Positions 46,901 through 60,710 of a DNA stretch of 64,000 nucleotides are shown piece by piece. A program made the translations under genes and the position numbers. Position 1 is the first letter of the stretch. The number at the start of each line of letters is the position of its first letter. The DNA lies in NCBI RefSeq assembly GCF_037975245.1, contig NC_092567.1, forward strand, positions 5,464,214 to 5,528,213. Reading direction: 5' to 3'. Origin of the DNA: Apostichopus japonicus (lineage: Eukaryota; Echinodermata; Holothuroidea; Aspidochirotida; Stichopodidae). The notes under the pieces were generated by a model that was not told the DNA's origin, made no database searches, and saw only the letters and a list, made by a program, of their open reading frames with translations.

Positions 46901-49590
46901 TTTACAGGCTAATCTTATCTATAGCTAAACCATTCGTTCGAACGATATGTTTATGATGGGAGTTAAAGGCCAAACTTGTTTTTATGTACAGAACTTGAAC
47001 AGGGTGGCTATCGAAATATTGCTCGTTATGGACATTTGGCATATATGGATACAAACAATTAATTAGTCCATAATCTAGCATTTTGAACGATAAGCCTGCG
47101 TTGTTAGTCGAAAAACCTTGATTAACAATGATAAACTCCGATTATTAACCAGACAAGCGGTCCAATGTTTTTAATGTTGATAATCCAGTTTTCTTGCCTA
47201 TAAGCTTTCATTTTCAGTTGTAAAACCTGAAGAACCAGTTCAATACAAGACCGGCATTGAGCAATGATCCAAATTTTCCGACAGAATCAAACTGGAATAT
47301 ATCATTAGTTGGTATTTTTCTTTGCCATACACGTGATTTAGGAATAATTTCGACATGCGAGCAATTATCCGGTAAGATTAGCATAACAATACGAGTAAAT
47401 CCCATTCTGAATGAGAAGAAAACCGCAGGTGGCTTTAGCTTTGTTTAGCATTCCAAGGACAGATGTTCTGTTAGTCATACAGCATTGTATTAAGATAGCT
47501 TGAATAGACTCGCTGCTTGTGCATCAAATCCAACATAAGCAATGGAACGTACGGGGACTGCTGGTGATAGTGTAACCATTTAGTTAAATAATAATTACTT
47601 CAAATGCATCAATTAAAAGACACTGCAACCTTCTCATCGTGCTCTACATCCATGGACATGTTTTTACAAAATTTCTCGTTGGATCAATATCGCAGGATTT
47701 ACCATGTTAATATTTCGCAATGATTTCGTAATCCAAAGTGATGTAACATGAATTCAGGATCAATAGTTTTCAGAGACCTATACATATTTTCGAGGGTTGC
47801 AAAAATGATTCCTTATGAAGGAGGATTCAATTTTTCGAGAGGATCACTTTAGTTTTATACCTGGATACACTTTAAACTATATAGCATAACGATAATCATG
47901 ATCAGGTGGTGAAGTTCGAACGTAATTTTACCTTCCTGACTTTCTGAAAGTTTTTGGAGATTAACAGATATTGGATTTCAAAGTATTGTCCCGTTGACCT
48001 CTCGTCATCCCATGTGAGTACACATTCCAATGAAAATCTTTGCTAATATTGATAATCTGGAATAGACGGTATTAGTTTAAAAACTAACAACAGTTAACTT
48101 CTCCAAGACATAGGTTATTGTCACATCAACATCCAGAAACACTATTCAGAATAAATAACTTTAACTAGCCCATTGTTTTTTTTTTTTAAAGAAGCAACTT
48201 TTAATGACCTTCATTATAATTATTTTTGATAAACATTTAAATTAAAATATCGGCTTAACAAGTAACAAGCTAAATTTTGTTACGGTAAAAAATGATGTCT
48301 TGAACATCCTCCAATGATCAATCACGACCCAAGCCCAAAGTGAACAATTATAATAAAGTGAATTATGTGAGACAATAGTCCTTCACTTTCTTGATAGAGG
48401 CTGAATTAGTTAGTGCAGTCATTGCCTATCATTTGTTCTGAATACACAGAAACCAGAACAAATACGCAATCACCTGTGACTGATTCCTTGCGTAATTAAA
48501 GTAAATTAGTCTTCATTTCCAGGGTTAGAAAATCATTTCTTGGAAACTAAATCAGAGCCAAACCTAACTTGATATTTCAAACGATTTTAACTTTGTATCA
48601 TACAAACTATGTCACGCTAATACAATTAATCGTCGCTCATTGTTTTGGTAATTCGAGGGTTTTAAGTACCTACAGTCAATAGTTTGGTCTAAGTAATATC
48701 TAATCTAATGATAATAACAAACTTTGTGCATGATGATATAATGTCCAGGCTAGCACAATTATGTATACGGTTGATTTTCATTTGAAATGTTTAAAGCACC
48801 ACTTTAGTTTATACCTACCTTTACTGCTTTCCTTTTTCTCTTCGACATTTCCTGACCAACCTTCATAATTCCTTTAAGTATTAGAATTGATTATTCCACC
48901 ATTGAATATAAAATGCTGCCATGGTTAAAATATGAATCCCCAAGTTTATGTTCAATAGTACCATCATAAAGTAATGTATGATTGTGTAGTCCATTTACAG
49001 GGATTAAACAGCAACTATTAACGCATGTGTAAATTTAAGGACATTTCCCGTTCTTTTCTCATACTACTTCTTGAGAATTTGAAAGGACCACATGGATAAA
49101 CTGTTGACATTTCGATTTAGTATGTCGAAAAATTAACCGATAATGAAATATGTAAAAAAAAACACTACATTAATATAGTGGCAATGAGTAATTAATCTAC
49201 TTGATATAGGCACAGATGGTATGGTTGTTCTTATGCATATCTCTGGTATGAAAATGAAATTCGTGAGCAACATATTTAACAGAGTGGGCACAATGATTTA
49301 CCGGGAGAGCAATTGCCCACTCAGTTAATATATTATTTACTTCGCTGGTGTCAGGTTCTGACCAAGTCATGTATGTTACACATTATAGTATACCCCTCGG
49401 TCTACCTAAGAGATCTGTGTGAACACAATCATATGTCCGCTTCTTGCTATAATCTTTTCACGCTTTATTCTCTGTTTTGAAAAACATAAATTGTCTTGTC
49501 TAATTTATTAATTCCTGATCTAATTTTCGTGACATGTTACATTTATTTTGCTCTAACGAAGGAGGATGGTACCGCCCGATTGAGAAATAT
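44000..49590. other. Long AT-rich non-coding stretch
   Basis: No frame above ~90 codons with family-like content and no convincing exon pairs were seen on either strand. 'AACATT/TAATATTA'-type AT-rich DNA dominates. A splice-poor pair of opposing frames at 47214-47448 is probably chance. Confidence 0.45.
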
Positions 49591-49608
49591 TGATAGGCGT
49601 GGTATGCA

Positions 49609-49630
49609 GGGGGGGGGGGGGGGGGGGGGG
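49609..49630. repeat. Longest poly-G tract in the window (22 G)
   Basis: An uninterrupted G run lies between 'ggtatgca' and 'taggtttcat'. Confidence 0.95.
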
Positions 49631-49804
49631 TAGGTTTCATTTATTATATATTTGATCAATCTATACCGCAAATTTTCTAGAGGATTTCAGAACGTAGTAT
49701 AAGACCCTACTGCACCATAAACTACAATTGTTAAGAATAGATACAAGAAGAGTGAATTTAAATTGCTATTTCATTTGGAATAGTGTTTCTTACATACTAG
49801 ACAG

Positions 49805-50575
49805 TACCGATGTTCTTAATTAAACGTTTACATAGACTGTCACCGATACAACGCTCAATGATTGCTGAACAACGTAGTCGGAGGTTTTTAACACGTTTAT
49901 TTGCACTCGTGGTTCAACAGGACCACGGTGAAAACCATAAAGTAAAATATCTAAACATTAATTTACAAACATTGGTGAACCAAACACATGAATTTGCACA
50001 AATCAATAATAACATAATACAGAATAAGATTTCCTCTTATAAATAATGCACAAAAGGAAGAAGTATAACAATAACATTTGGTAACATGAAACACAAAGCA
50101 TAGAGTAAGATTAACAACAATTACCTACTTAATAATGATAACGCTCGACTTACCATCGCTGACGGGCAAAACTAGCCGCAAGACAAACTGCGAGAGACAG
50201 GGGCATTCAGGGGTGTTCTGCGGCTTTGGGGGGTTTACGGCGGCTTTCTGGAGAATCATAGAATACCATTAAAAGTAATAACCTCTCGAGAGATACTCCA
50301 CGAAGATGATACTTTAACTCAGAATACTCTTACAAATAAGCAACGCAATAAATACACGAAAAGGCAATAAAGATTGTACAAAGCATATAGCAAAATTACA
50401 TTAAAAGCAAATCTCAAGAATGCGATATTAAAGAAGTATACCATTAGGATATCTATCCCTTTAATGCCTTAATAAAACATGTATAGGATACATATTACTT
50501 AGGGAGCACATGCGACGCCACCCTGCACCATGAGAGGAATGAAGCATGTAACTACGTTAAACTCACATAATACGT
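49805..50575 (-). mobile_element. Possible solo LTR or retroelement fragment on the minus strand
   Basis: Read on the minus strand, a consensus splice donor (CAGCGATG|gtaagt near 50151) follows a GC-richer segment. Further on come AATAAACGTG (about 49900) and a short downstream region containing 'ctccgactacgttgttcagc', an R-U5-like order. A possible start TGTGAGTT lies near 50575 and an end GAACA near 49815. No target-site duplication, primer-binding site or second LTR was found, so this is tentative. The plus-strand frame at 49810-50046 shows no known domain. Confidence 0.25.
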
Positions 50576-50618
50576 AAGTATTCATCGATTACGTAAGTAT
50601 GCGAAGCAAGGAGGCGGG

Positions 50619-50627
50619 TATAAAAGG
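50619..50627 (+). promoter_or_regulatory. TATA-box-like sequence
   Basis: GGGTATAAAAGG is a near-ideal metazoan TATA context; transcription would begin about 30 bp downstream. No coding exon downstream on the plus strand could be tied to it. Confidence 0.3.
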
Positions 50628-50965
50628 TTACACCCTAACCACCTAAACACCATTGGGCAAGGGCAGCATTGCTCTTTGTCCGACTTCGACCAATCGCAAA
50701 TTTCCCTTTAACCACGCTAAGGAAATAACACACATCGGCAACAATGACATTGATCATTAGTATGTTGCTTCCAGGATAAATTTTCATCAATAATTAATCC
50801 TAAGTATTTTGTAAAATGTGATATAAAAACATGAAATACCCTCAAGTGAAAAAAATATCGTAACATGATATGACTATTATTAAGAGCAAAGAAATTGTGT
50901 TGCTGGTTTGCTAAATGTGTAACGTTAACGTGCTTGCTTCAAATTGCATCAATAAATTGACTAAA

Positions 50966-51217
50966 CTATGTATTCTTATGTAATATATTGTATTTGTCTA
51001 GTATCTTTATTTCTCCCGGGAGGGTGGTATTGGCAGGGTCGGTGCAGCTTCCCAGTAAAGTCAGCTCCTCTCCTCTTAGTTTTGACTTTTTCGGAAATGC
51101 TTCGATTCTGAAAATAATTTGCTTGTCTTTTCTTACGTTTACTGCATTGATTAAAAACTGTTTATGTCTGTTTATATCCGGAATGATTCTGCTAACAAGC
51201 AGGATCAAGACTCGATC
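50966..51217 (-). CDS. Unidentified 80-84-codon ORF
   Basis: The minus frame is open from just after a TAG near 51220 to a stop at 50966. It reads PDRVLILLVSRIIPDINRHK, then NVRKDKQIIFRIEAFPKKSK and RGEELTLLGSCTDPANTTLP followed by GEIKILDKYN. Charged and hydrophobic residues are well mixed, as in real proteins. The plus strand is also open but gives hydrophobic, Ser/Phe/Leu-rich text typical of an antisense shadow. It could be a retroelement fragment or an exon; no motif was recognised. A C-tract immediately precedes its 5' side. Confidence 0.35.
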   Translation of the reverse strand, partial: DRVLILLVSRIIPDINRHKQFLINAVNVRKDKQIIFRIEAFPKKSKLRGEELTLLGSCTDPANTTLPGEIKILDKYNILHKNT

Positions 51218-51249
51218 AGGTTCCCCCTAGCCCCCCCCCCCCACCAAGT

Positions 51250-52795
51250 TAATCATTTGGTATTTTAAAGAAACTATTGCCAATGAGACTATAGCTTTGA
51301 TCATTAATTCTGGTTGGAAGAATAATATATAGAGTACGGTGGGATTCGTCCAACACGGCAATATAAGTTAACGTTGTACTCAAAGACGAAGTCTTCTCTG
51401 TACAAACCATTTCGCCAGCAACGGCAAATCGTTATTTTTCAAAAGGTTGCTTTTACTAACACCTTAGAGTCTCTATCGTTTATTAATTTATCAAAAACAA
51501 CAAACAGGTAGAATAAAATTATCAAATGAATATTAAACTTCCGCTTGGTAATGTGAAATTAGTAAATGTTAATAATGATATGTAGTTAACATGTCGTTAT
51601 ATGTTGTGTTAATAACTGCTGGTACAGCAGAAGACGTATGAGGAACACACGTACTTGTTTATGTATTATAAATAAGGTTATTGTTCATGTATTCTTTAAT
51701 AAGGTTCTCATTCGAACGATCAACAGTTTATATTACATGCCAACCTTACGCATTACCAGTTGAATCCCTCTGTCAAATCTAACGAGGAACAGGTACGACC
51801 CTTGCAATGTTATCTGCGAATTAATAACGTCACACATCGGAGACTGTGCAATCTAAGTTCTTCAATACCGCCCGCATTCACTCCCATTTGGTAAACATTT
51901 CAAAAACAAGATCAGAACCACCGAGTCCACATTGTAAGGATAGGTGGACGTCACAGATAACGGTGCCTTACAACTGAAAGTTTACCTTTTAAATAAAGAA
52001 AGAGACCCTCCTCTTTTCATTACTACAATTGTGAATTTTTTGAGTAAATGTGTTGCACTCAGGTCAATCTAACACCTCCCACTATCCAACAGTTTGCCCC
52101 TCCTACCCCCCCCCCCCATCCCTCCCTTCCCCGATACCGCCTTCTTCCGCCATTGCTTACAAGTGTAGTACTCCAAAGTCCTGAAAGTCAATGACATTTG
52201 AACATAGCATAGCGAGGTTAGGTTACACATATATATATGTTGTTAGAAATCTTCATTTATCTCTCTCGACGCTGCACAGCAGGGAATAGTTACGCTTTAC
52301 TTACTGAAGGAACCGGCGAGTTGTAGTCATGTCAAGTGATGTTTATCGAGTTGACAATGCACATACTCAACTTGATAAGTTTGGCCAAGATATGAATAGA
52401 GCGTATACTTGACAATTCGATCAAAATCATATCTTGTTGCCAAGTTACGTGAAACACACCAAACTTGATTGTTTTATCATTTTCGTCAAGTGGTAACGTT
52501 AGCGTAACTCGTCAGCTCAACAAAAATATACAACTTTAAAGTGTTTTGTAGAACTCGCCTGTCCCTTCAGAACCACTGTAGATTTGTCACCAGTGTCGTA
52601 AATATATGTGATTAGATGCGGCGGATATTGTATATTGTCATAGCATTCCTACACGGACGCAACGATAACGTGATCTGTATTTTTGAAAATCTACTAACAT
52701 TTTTGACCGAAGAATCCGACGAGAAAAGTATGTTTTGTCATGACGAGTAATTTCAGTAATCACCCGCTGTTGAATTTCCAAATAGTCTGAAAAGT
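51250..52795. other. Non-coding stretch
   Basis: Contains a C-run near 52108-52118 and a short TA run near 52228. No supported gene. Confidence 0.45.
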
Positions 52796-52802
52796 TCCAA
52801 TG

Positions 52803-54170
52803 CGGGGCCTGGGTGCGATTTTTTTTTCCCAAACAGGTTTGCAAATACGGAGTTTTCATCTAACCAGATTGCTCGTGACGTCAGCATCAATAATGGCCAT
52901 CACTAGATAGAAAGTTGGAAGACATACACTGAATCAGAAGAATGATTAGGTCCATGGGTCTTAAATGTCAAAACATGAACGAGTTCATTGACGTCACTGA
53001 AACATGATGCTTAAGCTGAACAGATAAAATGTTGTTGTCGATGTCCTGTGACACTTAGTTAAGTCTAGTTACGGGGTTGCCTTCTAATCGTCCGAACTTT
53101 ACCTTTAATGCTTGGATCACTTGTTGAACTTACTTATGATACATACGCTACATTGTAAGATTCGTGAGTCGTTCTATTGAAACCGGAATTCGATTCGTGC
53201 AATGGATACACTAAAATAACAAGTCTTAAATGAATATACGCAAACATGACAGCAGCAGTAGTTTGAATCAGTGATACAATACGTACGTGAATTGCGCAAC
53301 TAGATTAGGACTACAGTAAGTCAATTTTCCTGTCTAAAAGTTGGAAAATGGTTTGCGAATAATCAGGCTTAATTTATACAACTTTTCTGTTAAATCATGT
53401 TTCTCCACTGGGTTAGATCATATATAGAGGAAACTTATTGGATATACACAGTACATATAGGACTAAACAGGATAGGCAGAAGCTCAAGTGAGGGGTGAAA
53501 AATGCTGGGTAACTGTAATCAATAACTGATAAAGACTGGAAGAAATATTTTTGGTCGAGAGGAAGTTGGTCCTTTTGTTGAGTCAAAGCATAGATACAAG
53601 CTACTGATAAGCAATCCTATCATCTCGAGAAAACCTCTGGCCAATGTTAAGAAGTGGTTCCAGAAGGGGGAGGGAGTTGGGTGGGGGGTGGTTGAGAACA
53701 GAACTGTTTTTGTAGCACAACACAGTTCTAAAATGTCCATACTGTATAGTGTGCAGTATGGTATACTACCGTCGCTGCACTGTGTACATAATTTTAATAC
53801 ATATAGGCCTACAGGGCATGTGTAATGCACCCTGTACAAAACTGTTACGTGCTTTGTGCTATGTTATCGATAAATGCCTTCACAGAAAACTTTGATCAAA
53901 CATCGATAATTGATCTTACAATATAACAAACTAGTGTGCTAAATATGTCTAAACCAATTCCAAAGATATCTACATATACTGACGAAAAGCTTAGGGTAAT
54001 TTTGAACGTTTAAACCTTCGTTGCAACGAATTGATTAAAACATTTTGCTTACCGCGAAGTACAAGGTTTCTATATTGATGACGTAACTTCCGACCAATCA
54101 TGAGCGACTATTTACACACAATTGCAAACCTGTTTGGGAAAAAACCGCGAACAGGGCAGGGCCTGGGTAC
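52803..54170. mobile_element. 1.37-kb non-autonomous element with inverted ends
   Basis: The left end contains GCGATTTTTTTTTCCCAAAC then AGGTTTGCAAAT (52815-52846). The right end contains its inverted counterpart ATTGCAAACCTGTTTGGG followed by AAAAAACCGC (54121-54148). Both lie next to GGGCCTGGGT. The T-run plus CCCAAAC signature is shared with the ends of the 31694-32718 element, suggesting one family. The interior shows no transposase; two TGACGTCA sites lie at 52876 and 52989. Confidence 0.65.
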
Positions 54171-54179
54171 GCTCCCCCT

Positions 54180-56235
54180 CCAGATTTGTGAAAACTGGTT
54201 AAGAGAAGGAACCTTTCCTTTTTTTGTAATAAAACGGGTCCTTTACTAATTTAAAAATGTCGTTTTGTTGATAAATTAAGCAATATATCATTTGAAAGTG
54301 CCTTTTTGTTTAACCCCCCCCCCCCCACCCTTCGCAACCCCTGCCCAAAAGTTAGATTTCCATAAAGGAATGATGTGTGTATTTGGGCATACATGGTAAA
54401 ATGACACACTATTTTAAGAATTTCATGCATTCACTTGAGAAGAAGGAGATACGATATTAAGGAAACAGATACATCTACTGGAAACGTATTTATTACTGTA
54501 TGAGAAATGATACATAACAGATGTATAAGGGTATGAATGTAACATTTGAGTCCAAGATGAAATAGTTTAGTTTGTTACATCACGATTGCAAGTCAATGAT
54601 CCCGTCCGGATCGAATCCCTGTCGGATACCAAATTCATTTTGGAATCCATTTTGTGTAACAAAATGAAAAATAGCGGCATGTATGAAACGTTGAATAGCG
54701 AGTTTCATTCTGGTACATTAAACAATTAAACCATGAAGTATAATTCAAAGAACAATTCGCAATCAACCCCCCCCCTCCCCCACACCCTTACACACCGCTA
54801 CAATTACCACTTCATGTTGGTTTTTGCAGATGTATGCAAGTATGTAAGGACTCTACACAAAAGAAACAACATTAAGTAATTCCTATTCAGGATTCATTGT
54901 CTTCATAGCATTATTGGCAGAATATAGCAACACTTTGCATCTAAGCACCCTTCCATTTTACAAGAGTGCATTCCTGGGGAGCATCGAATGAACCTAAAAA
55001 CCTCTTTGTTATGGTACCTTATCATAGGTAAATGGTCCCCAATCGACAAAAGTATAGTTGTAGGACAACAAATGAGATAATATACTCGTCAATACAAACG
55101 ATCTCCGTTTCGCAGATGAACCATTGTAAGAAACATCAAGAACAACAAATTATAACTTTCGATGAAGTTCGTTCTATTGAAATATCGACTTCCGAAATAT
55201 ACTGTTGTTGTTACCATGGTAACATTGGACGTGGTTTGTAATCAAGATCATAACATTTTTTATGACAGTTCGGTGGAAAGGGTGTAGTGCGGATTGGAAG
55301 TGGATCGTAGTGGGACCATTTGTGTGAAGGTGAGGTAAAATGTCATCATTGCCTGGCTTTGAATACACAAATAAAAACACGTCCCAATATCGTGTCCCAA
55401 AGTACACTTTCGTATCACGTATACAATTCGTCAAAGAAGAGACTTATGAACAAACTTCTCGATTTGTTTAGTTCGATTTGAATTTTGGTCACCATCACGG
55501 GACTATGTTGAAGTTATCAGCTGATTACAACACTTATGATAAGTTAGAATAGTAGGGGGCCTTAGTGAGGTTCCTCAAAGCGGTCTCATATTACGCTTCA
55601 TACTCTTCTCTTTCTTTTTGGCCAAACTGATAACACTGCATCTGGTTTAGAGGTAAAAACGATAAAGTATCGTTAAGCAGTAAGTGATCATCAAATGACG
55701 TATAAAAGTGGTAAGGCGCAGAGCATGACAATACATCAATAAACAAACTAAATTTAGCGTAACGAATGAGGGGTCTGAGATACCAAATTGAACGAATTGA
55801 ACCCGTTTCTTAAGATTGTAAATTGACTTCGGTCACGTGACATATCCTCTGTACATTGAATGACGAATTATTCCTGAAACACTCATCGTCAGTTATCAGC
55901 GTGACGTCATCACCTAACCATTTTCATCAAAAGATAACATCATGCGGTAACAAATACAAGAATGATTGCAATCTTCATGGAAGGATTTACAAAAAAATAA
56001 AGTACTACATACAGCACTGTTAATGTTGGATTCATCACAGAGATCATCAAATAGATCTCCAACATGTCACACAGTCCTGTATTGTACAAAAAGTAAAACA
56101 AGAAACGTTTCCAAGGCGATTATTGATCACATTAATGACTAATGAGCGTGAGGAAGAAGTAACATGTTTACAATAAAATAATTAACCGATTAAACGTCAA
56201 AATTGAACCGGTTCGGTATTATTGTTCCTCGTTGT
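54180..56235. other. Non-coding stretch
   Basis: C-runs lie near 54315-54328 and 54766-54778, and TGACGTCA at 55902. Opposing short frames at 55032-55434 have no splice or motif support. Confidence 0.45.
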
Positions 56236-56240
56236 TGCAG

Positions 56241-56262
56241 ACTTAGGAAAGTTTGAAAGCAG
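56241..56262 (+). CDS. Candidate 22-bp microexon
   Basis: A strong acceptor (attgttcctcgttgttgcag) is followed after only 22 bp by a consensus donor (AAGCAG|gtaaga). The only open frame encodes LGKFES. Both splice sites are near-ideal, but with no neighbouring exon identified this remains speculative. It may instead be a non-coding exon. Confidence 0.25.
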
Positions 56263-56807
56263 GTAAGAGGCTAACAAAAGAAAAATCTAATGATAGCAAA
56301 ACAAGGAAGAAAGAAAAACATTTCTATATTACTGAGTTCTATATTTCTCTCTCTATTTTCATAAAACCGTGTATTGTTAACGCGTCTTCTGTGTTTGGAT
56401 ATTTGAGAAGGTCGAGGAAATTTTCAAAATCGAATAGAATCTTACAAAGTCTTTGCTTATTGACGTTAACTTGTGAAAAATCTAGAAGATTGTGTAAGGT
56501 TTACCAAACTTTAATATTAGATCGTGGAGCAAACTCTGACACTTCTTTTCAGCAAACATTACAGATTGTCATCATGATTAATACAATATAACAACTTGGA
56601 AATGTATCATAATTCAATTTGTGTTAATCTCAATATCTCATTCTGTACAAAAAAATGTGTTTACTCTAAAAATAACTGAAAAGCTAGGTACTGGGTATCG
56701 TTCAGTTTCTATGAAAGACCAATGTCTAGAGATATGAGATGTTGACAAGAACGAAAATGCCGCCCAGAATCTTAACGTCGGTGTTACATTCTGGTCAGTA
56801 ATACTAA

Positions 56808-57668
<861 letters not shown>

Positions 57669-57699
57669 ACATAATATTTATAAAACGATTTACATAGAA

Positions 57700-58825
57700 A
57701 AGGCTATCTCATAAAAATTTACAATGGACTATAGTAACAGCAAGGAAGAAAGAATTGTAGACACATCTAAAACAAATCTTTGGTAACTCTTTACAATAGC
57801 CATATATACAAGTTTAATTCAAGTTCAAATTGTGTATTCAAATTCAATCTTCGGTTATCAATCTATTTACCAATGGCGATAAGTAATATATACAAAAAGT
57901 ATGTAGCCAGGGCCATTTTTAAGAAGTCATTTAAGCGTTACTTAAAACAGGACAATTCGCTAAGGCGTTACAAAGGCTTTTACGTCATCAGTTAAAATTT
58001 AGTAACTGACGTCTCCCTGCTATTGTATATGCAGTAAGGCCTCCGACTCGGTTGGATAATTATGAATATGTTGTTTGTTCCTACGTTTACTGAAGAAATG
58101 ACTCATAACTGAATTTTTTCTTTAATAAAAGTACACAGAATATAAGTGTTATCAAATCAGAACGTATGGCGCATCAGTTGTACGACAGGTTTTAACACGG
58201 CGATCATGGAAAATATAAAGTAGTGGATATGTTACTGAAATTAGCTTCATATATCGGATTGATGTCTGCACAGTTTGGACATATTGACCGGTTTTGTAAT
58301 GGAATTCCGATACTGTCATTTTCACCTTAGATTTAGAAAAGCTTGATCTATAACTATGGCATTGTATGTTATTCAACACTTCCTCAACCAAACAGTTGGA
58401 CACAACCTCCCATTCCAGGACCATTTGATACCGGAACCAATAATCAAGGACTGAATATAACATGAAGGATTTCCATTTTATTGAAACTAAAGGTCATTGA
58501 GTCAACGACATTTACACCAAAACAAAGGACATCCAATTAAAACCTGATTAGGTAAGTAAATAAGGTTCATAGATTGTACCGATCAATGTAGGAAATAAGG
58601 GAGGTGGTATAGTACAGGACCTGGTGACAAAGAGGGAATCCACCACTCCAGTCCCCCCCCCCCTACACACACACAAACACGATATACTTCATTAAGTGTC
58701 AATTTGTATTCAAGTTATTTCATTTTAGGGTGAGCTTGTGTATGTGTGATGTCCTTTTGTTGTTGATTTTGAACTCACCTATGTGGTTCACTTTTTTCTT
58801 TGTTTATGTAATCTACTCTCCTTTA
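57700..58825. other. Non-coding stretch with one unassigned ORF
   Basis: A minus-strand ATG-initiated frame of 103 codons lies at 58152-58463 (containing VSNCLVEEVLNNIQCHSYRS). It has no recognised motif and could be chance. A C-run lies at about 58650-58661. Confidence 0.3.
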
Positions 58826-58829
58826 AATG

Positions 58830-59112
58830 AAAGACTGAAAGTTTAGTCTAATCATCTGAAATTTTAGTCTAATGATGGATGGTATTAGGGATCAAACTAC
58901 ATAGACTAAATTCCAGTCTGAAATGTAAAGACTGAATGTCAGTCTTAGCTAGACTAAATACTCTGCAGTATAATAGACTGAAAATTAAACCATTTTAAAC
59001 TGAACAGTTAGAAGTTTAGACTGAATTATTGCAGCACCAGTCTAAATTAGATTGAACACTTTCTAGTCTATTAGTCTGATATATAGGCTGAAAAGTCAGT
59101 CGTTCAGTATGA
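58830..59112. repeat. Cluster of AGACTGAA / TTTAGTCT inverted short motifs
   Basis: About 280 bp contain more than a dozen copies of AGACTGAA, AGACTAAA or their reverse complements TTTAGTCT and TTCAGTCT, with no fixed period. The region is thus dense in small inverted repeats, similar in style to the AACAGGT/ACCTGTT arrays at 9.1 and 14.1 kb. Confidence 0.75.
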
Positions 59113-60299
59113 ATTATTACACATAATAGATATACTGTCAATCTAATGAATTGCAAATTCTGGTTTGAAAATGCTTTTCTAATGATCCTCCATGTTGGCT
59201 AAGTGCTGAAATTCTTCATTGTTGATGAATTTACCCTCAAAAACAACATTCTAAGATATGTTAATGCAAGGGAATTTACTGAAAGGTGCACAATGGCTCC
59301 TGAGTTAGTATGGTCTGTATTTCCGTCTTATTCTCAACACAAGCACCAGAAAACACACTACTTGTTAAGAAAAAGTCGCCTAGGAAAGATCCTGGGCACG
59401 AATCGTCGGGTGTGCATTACCATTCCTTTCGAAAGATACTACATATACTACATATGATCTTAGCCAATAGACCTTTCACATAGACCTTTTTGTTTTGTTT
59501 TAGAGATAGGATATACATAGGTGTGGGCCTATGTTTTCAGCTTTAAATGGAATTTTATATCATGTCTATGCTTCATGTACATTCCTGTACTAGCTTGTGT
59601 ATTTGTTATATCTATCTATGAAAGACGCGACTTCTACTGTTGGCAAGATTCGAACATTTGAAGTGCAAAAACATAGCCTGCGTGCACCGTTGTTTTATAT
59701 ATAGCATGAACATCAGGTAATCAAGGCATGATCATTTGTCTTACTCTGGGATTACTTTAATAAAGATAGAAAAACAAAGTTTTCAAGAAATATGCACAGA
59801 CATTGCAAATATGTGAGTAAACAATTAAAATGCCTGGAATTATTAATGTTACTGTTAATATAAACAGAGAGATACCACAAAACAAGAACCCTACAATCCA
59901 TAGTAGCATTAATAACTACATTTCTAATGACAACATAGTTCTTAAGTAAATGACCACACGGGATCGGAACAGTCGAATCGTGTTCACTTAATGTGCAAGT
60001 CATGTACATGAATCATTGATTTGAGTGGACTTCAAATGGTGTGAGACATCTTCAGTTCACTGCAAAAGTGTAGCATTGTCAGATGTTGTGAAGCGACTTC
60101 TATCCAATGTATTTTTATGGTTAACGTTAACAAGCAATTGTTTATGTAATTTCACAAACTCCCAAATTTTTGGACACGCAGTGACTTTTGAAGAGATTGT
60201 CGGCTGCCTCCACAATGTTCGCCCAGCTGGAAATAACTGTTTTGTCGGCTCAGCTACAGTGAAATATTGCTTATGGCCAGTGTCATATCCACCAGAAAG

Positions 60300-60365
60300 T
60301 TAAGATTGCTGACTATACTGGACAATATTCCTTTCCCGGGCTGCAGCTTCCACATCTGTGCCTTC
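60300..60365 (-). CDS. Candidate terminal exon of a minus-strand gene
   Basis: On the minus strand, a strong acceptor (ttgatttcatatccttactcaacag) ends just above 60365. Two frames are open. Phase 0 reads EGTDVEAAARERNIVQYSQQ then S and stops at 60300-60302. Entry in phase 1 gives GRHRCGSCSPGKEYCPV and stops near 60311. The phase-1 reading agrees with the exon at 61097-61226, which ends in phase 1. Its C-x2-C...YCP pattern recalls the start of the Cys-rich C-terminal domain of piggyBac-type transposases, but this is too short to assign. Confidence 0.4.
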   Translation of the reverse strand, partial: EGTDVEAAARERNIVQYSQQS

Positions 60366-60710
60366 CTGTTGAGTAAGGATATGAAATCAATTTAAAGAAA
60401 TATTCTTGCAGAATTGTCTAGACAGTGAGCTTAACCCGTAAATGCATTTTATATTAACCCAGTTGTTGAGGACCCCTGACATGGATAAATCAGATTATTC
60501 ATGGGACTCTTTAACTTGGAGCTAAGAAACAAAGGATACAGTACTTGTATTTCCCTAGGAAAGAATAAAGAAAATGAAATATGAGTGGCAAGAGAAGGCA
60601 AAGCTACTTTAGGTCACCACACATGCAATGTATGTTTAATGTGATGTGTAACATGAAGAATAGCCAGCAAAGAAACATAATGATAAGAATGAGTGAGGGA
60701 TAACTGACCT

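Noticed and set aside
54590-54635. tRNA B-box-like 'ggatcgaatccc'
   Set aside because: No A box or cloverleaf could be drawn around it.
60025-60303. Plus-strand frame of 92 codons
   Set aside because: It begins at a non-ATG codon and lies antisense to DNA just downstream of the minus-strand terminal exon, which has a much better splice acceptor; the text looks like a shadow.
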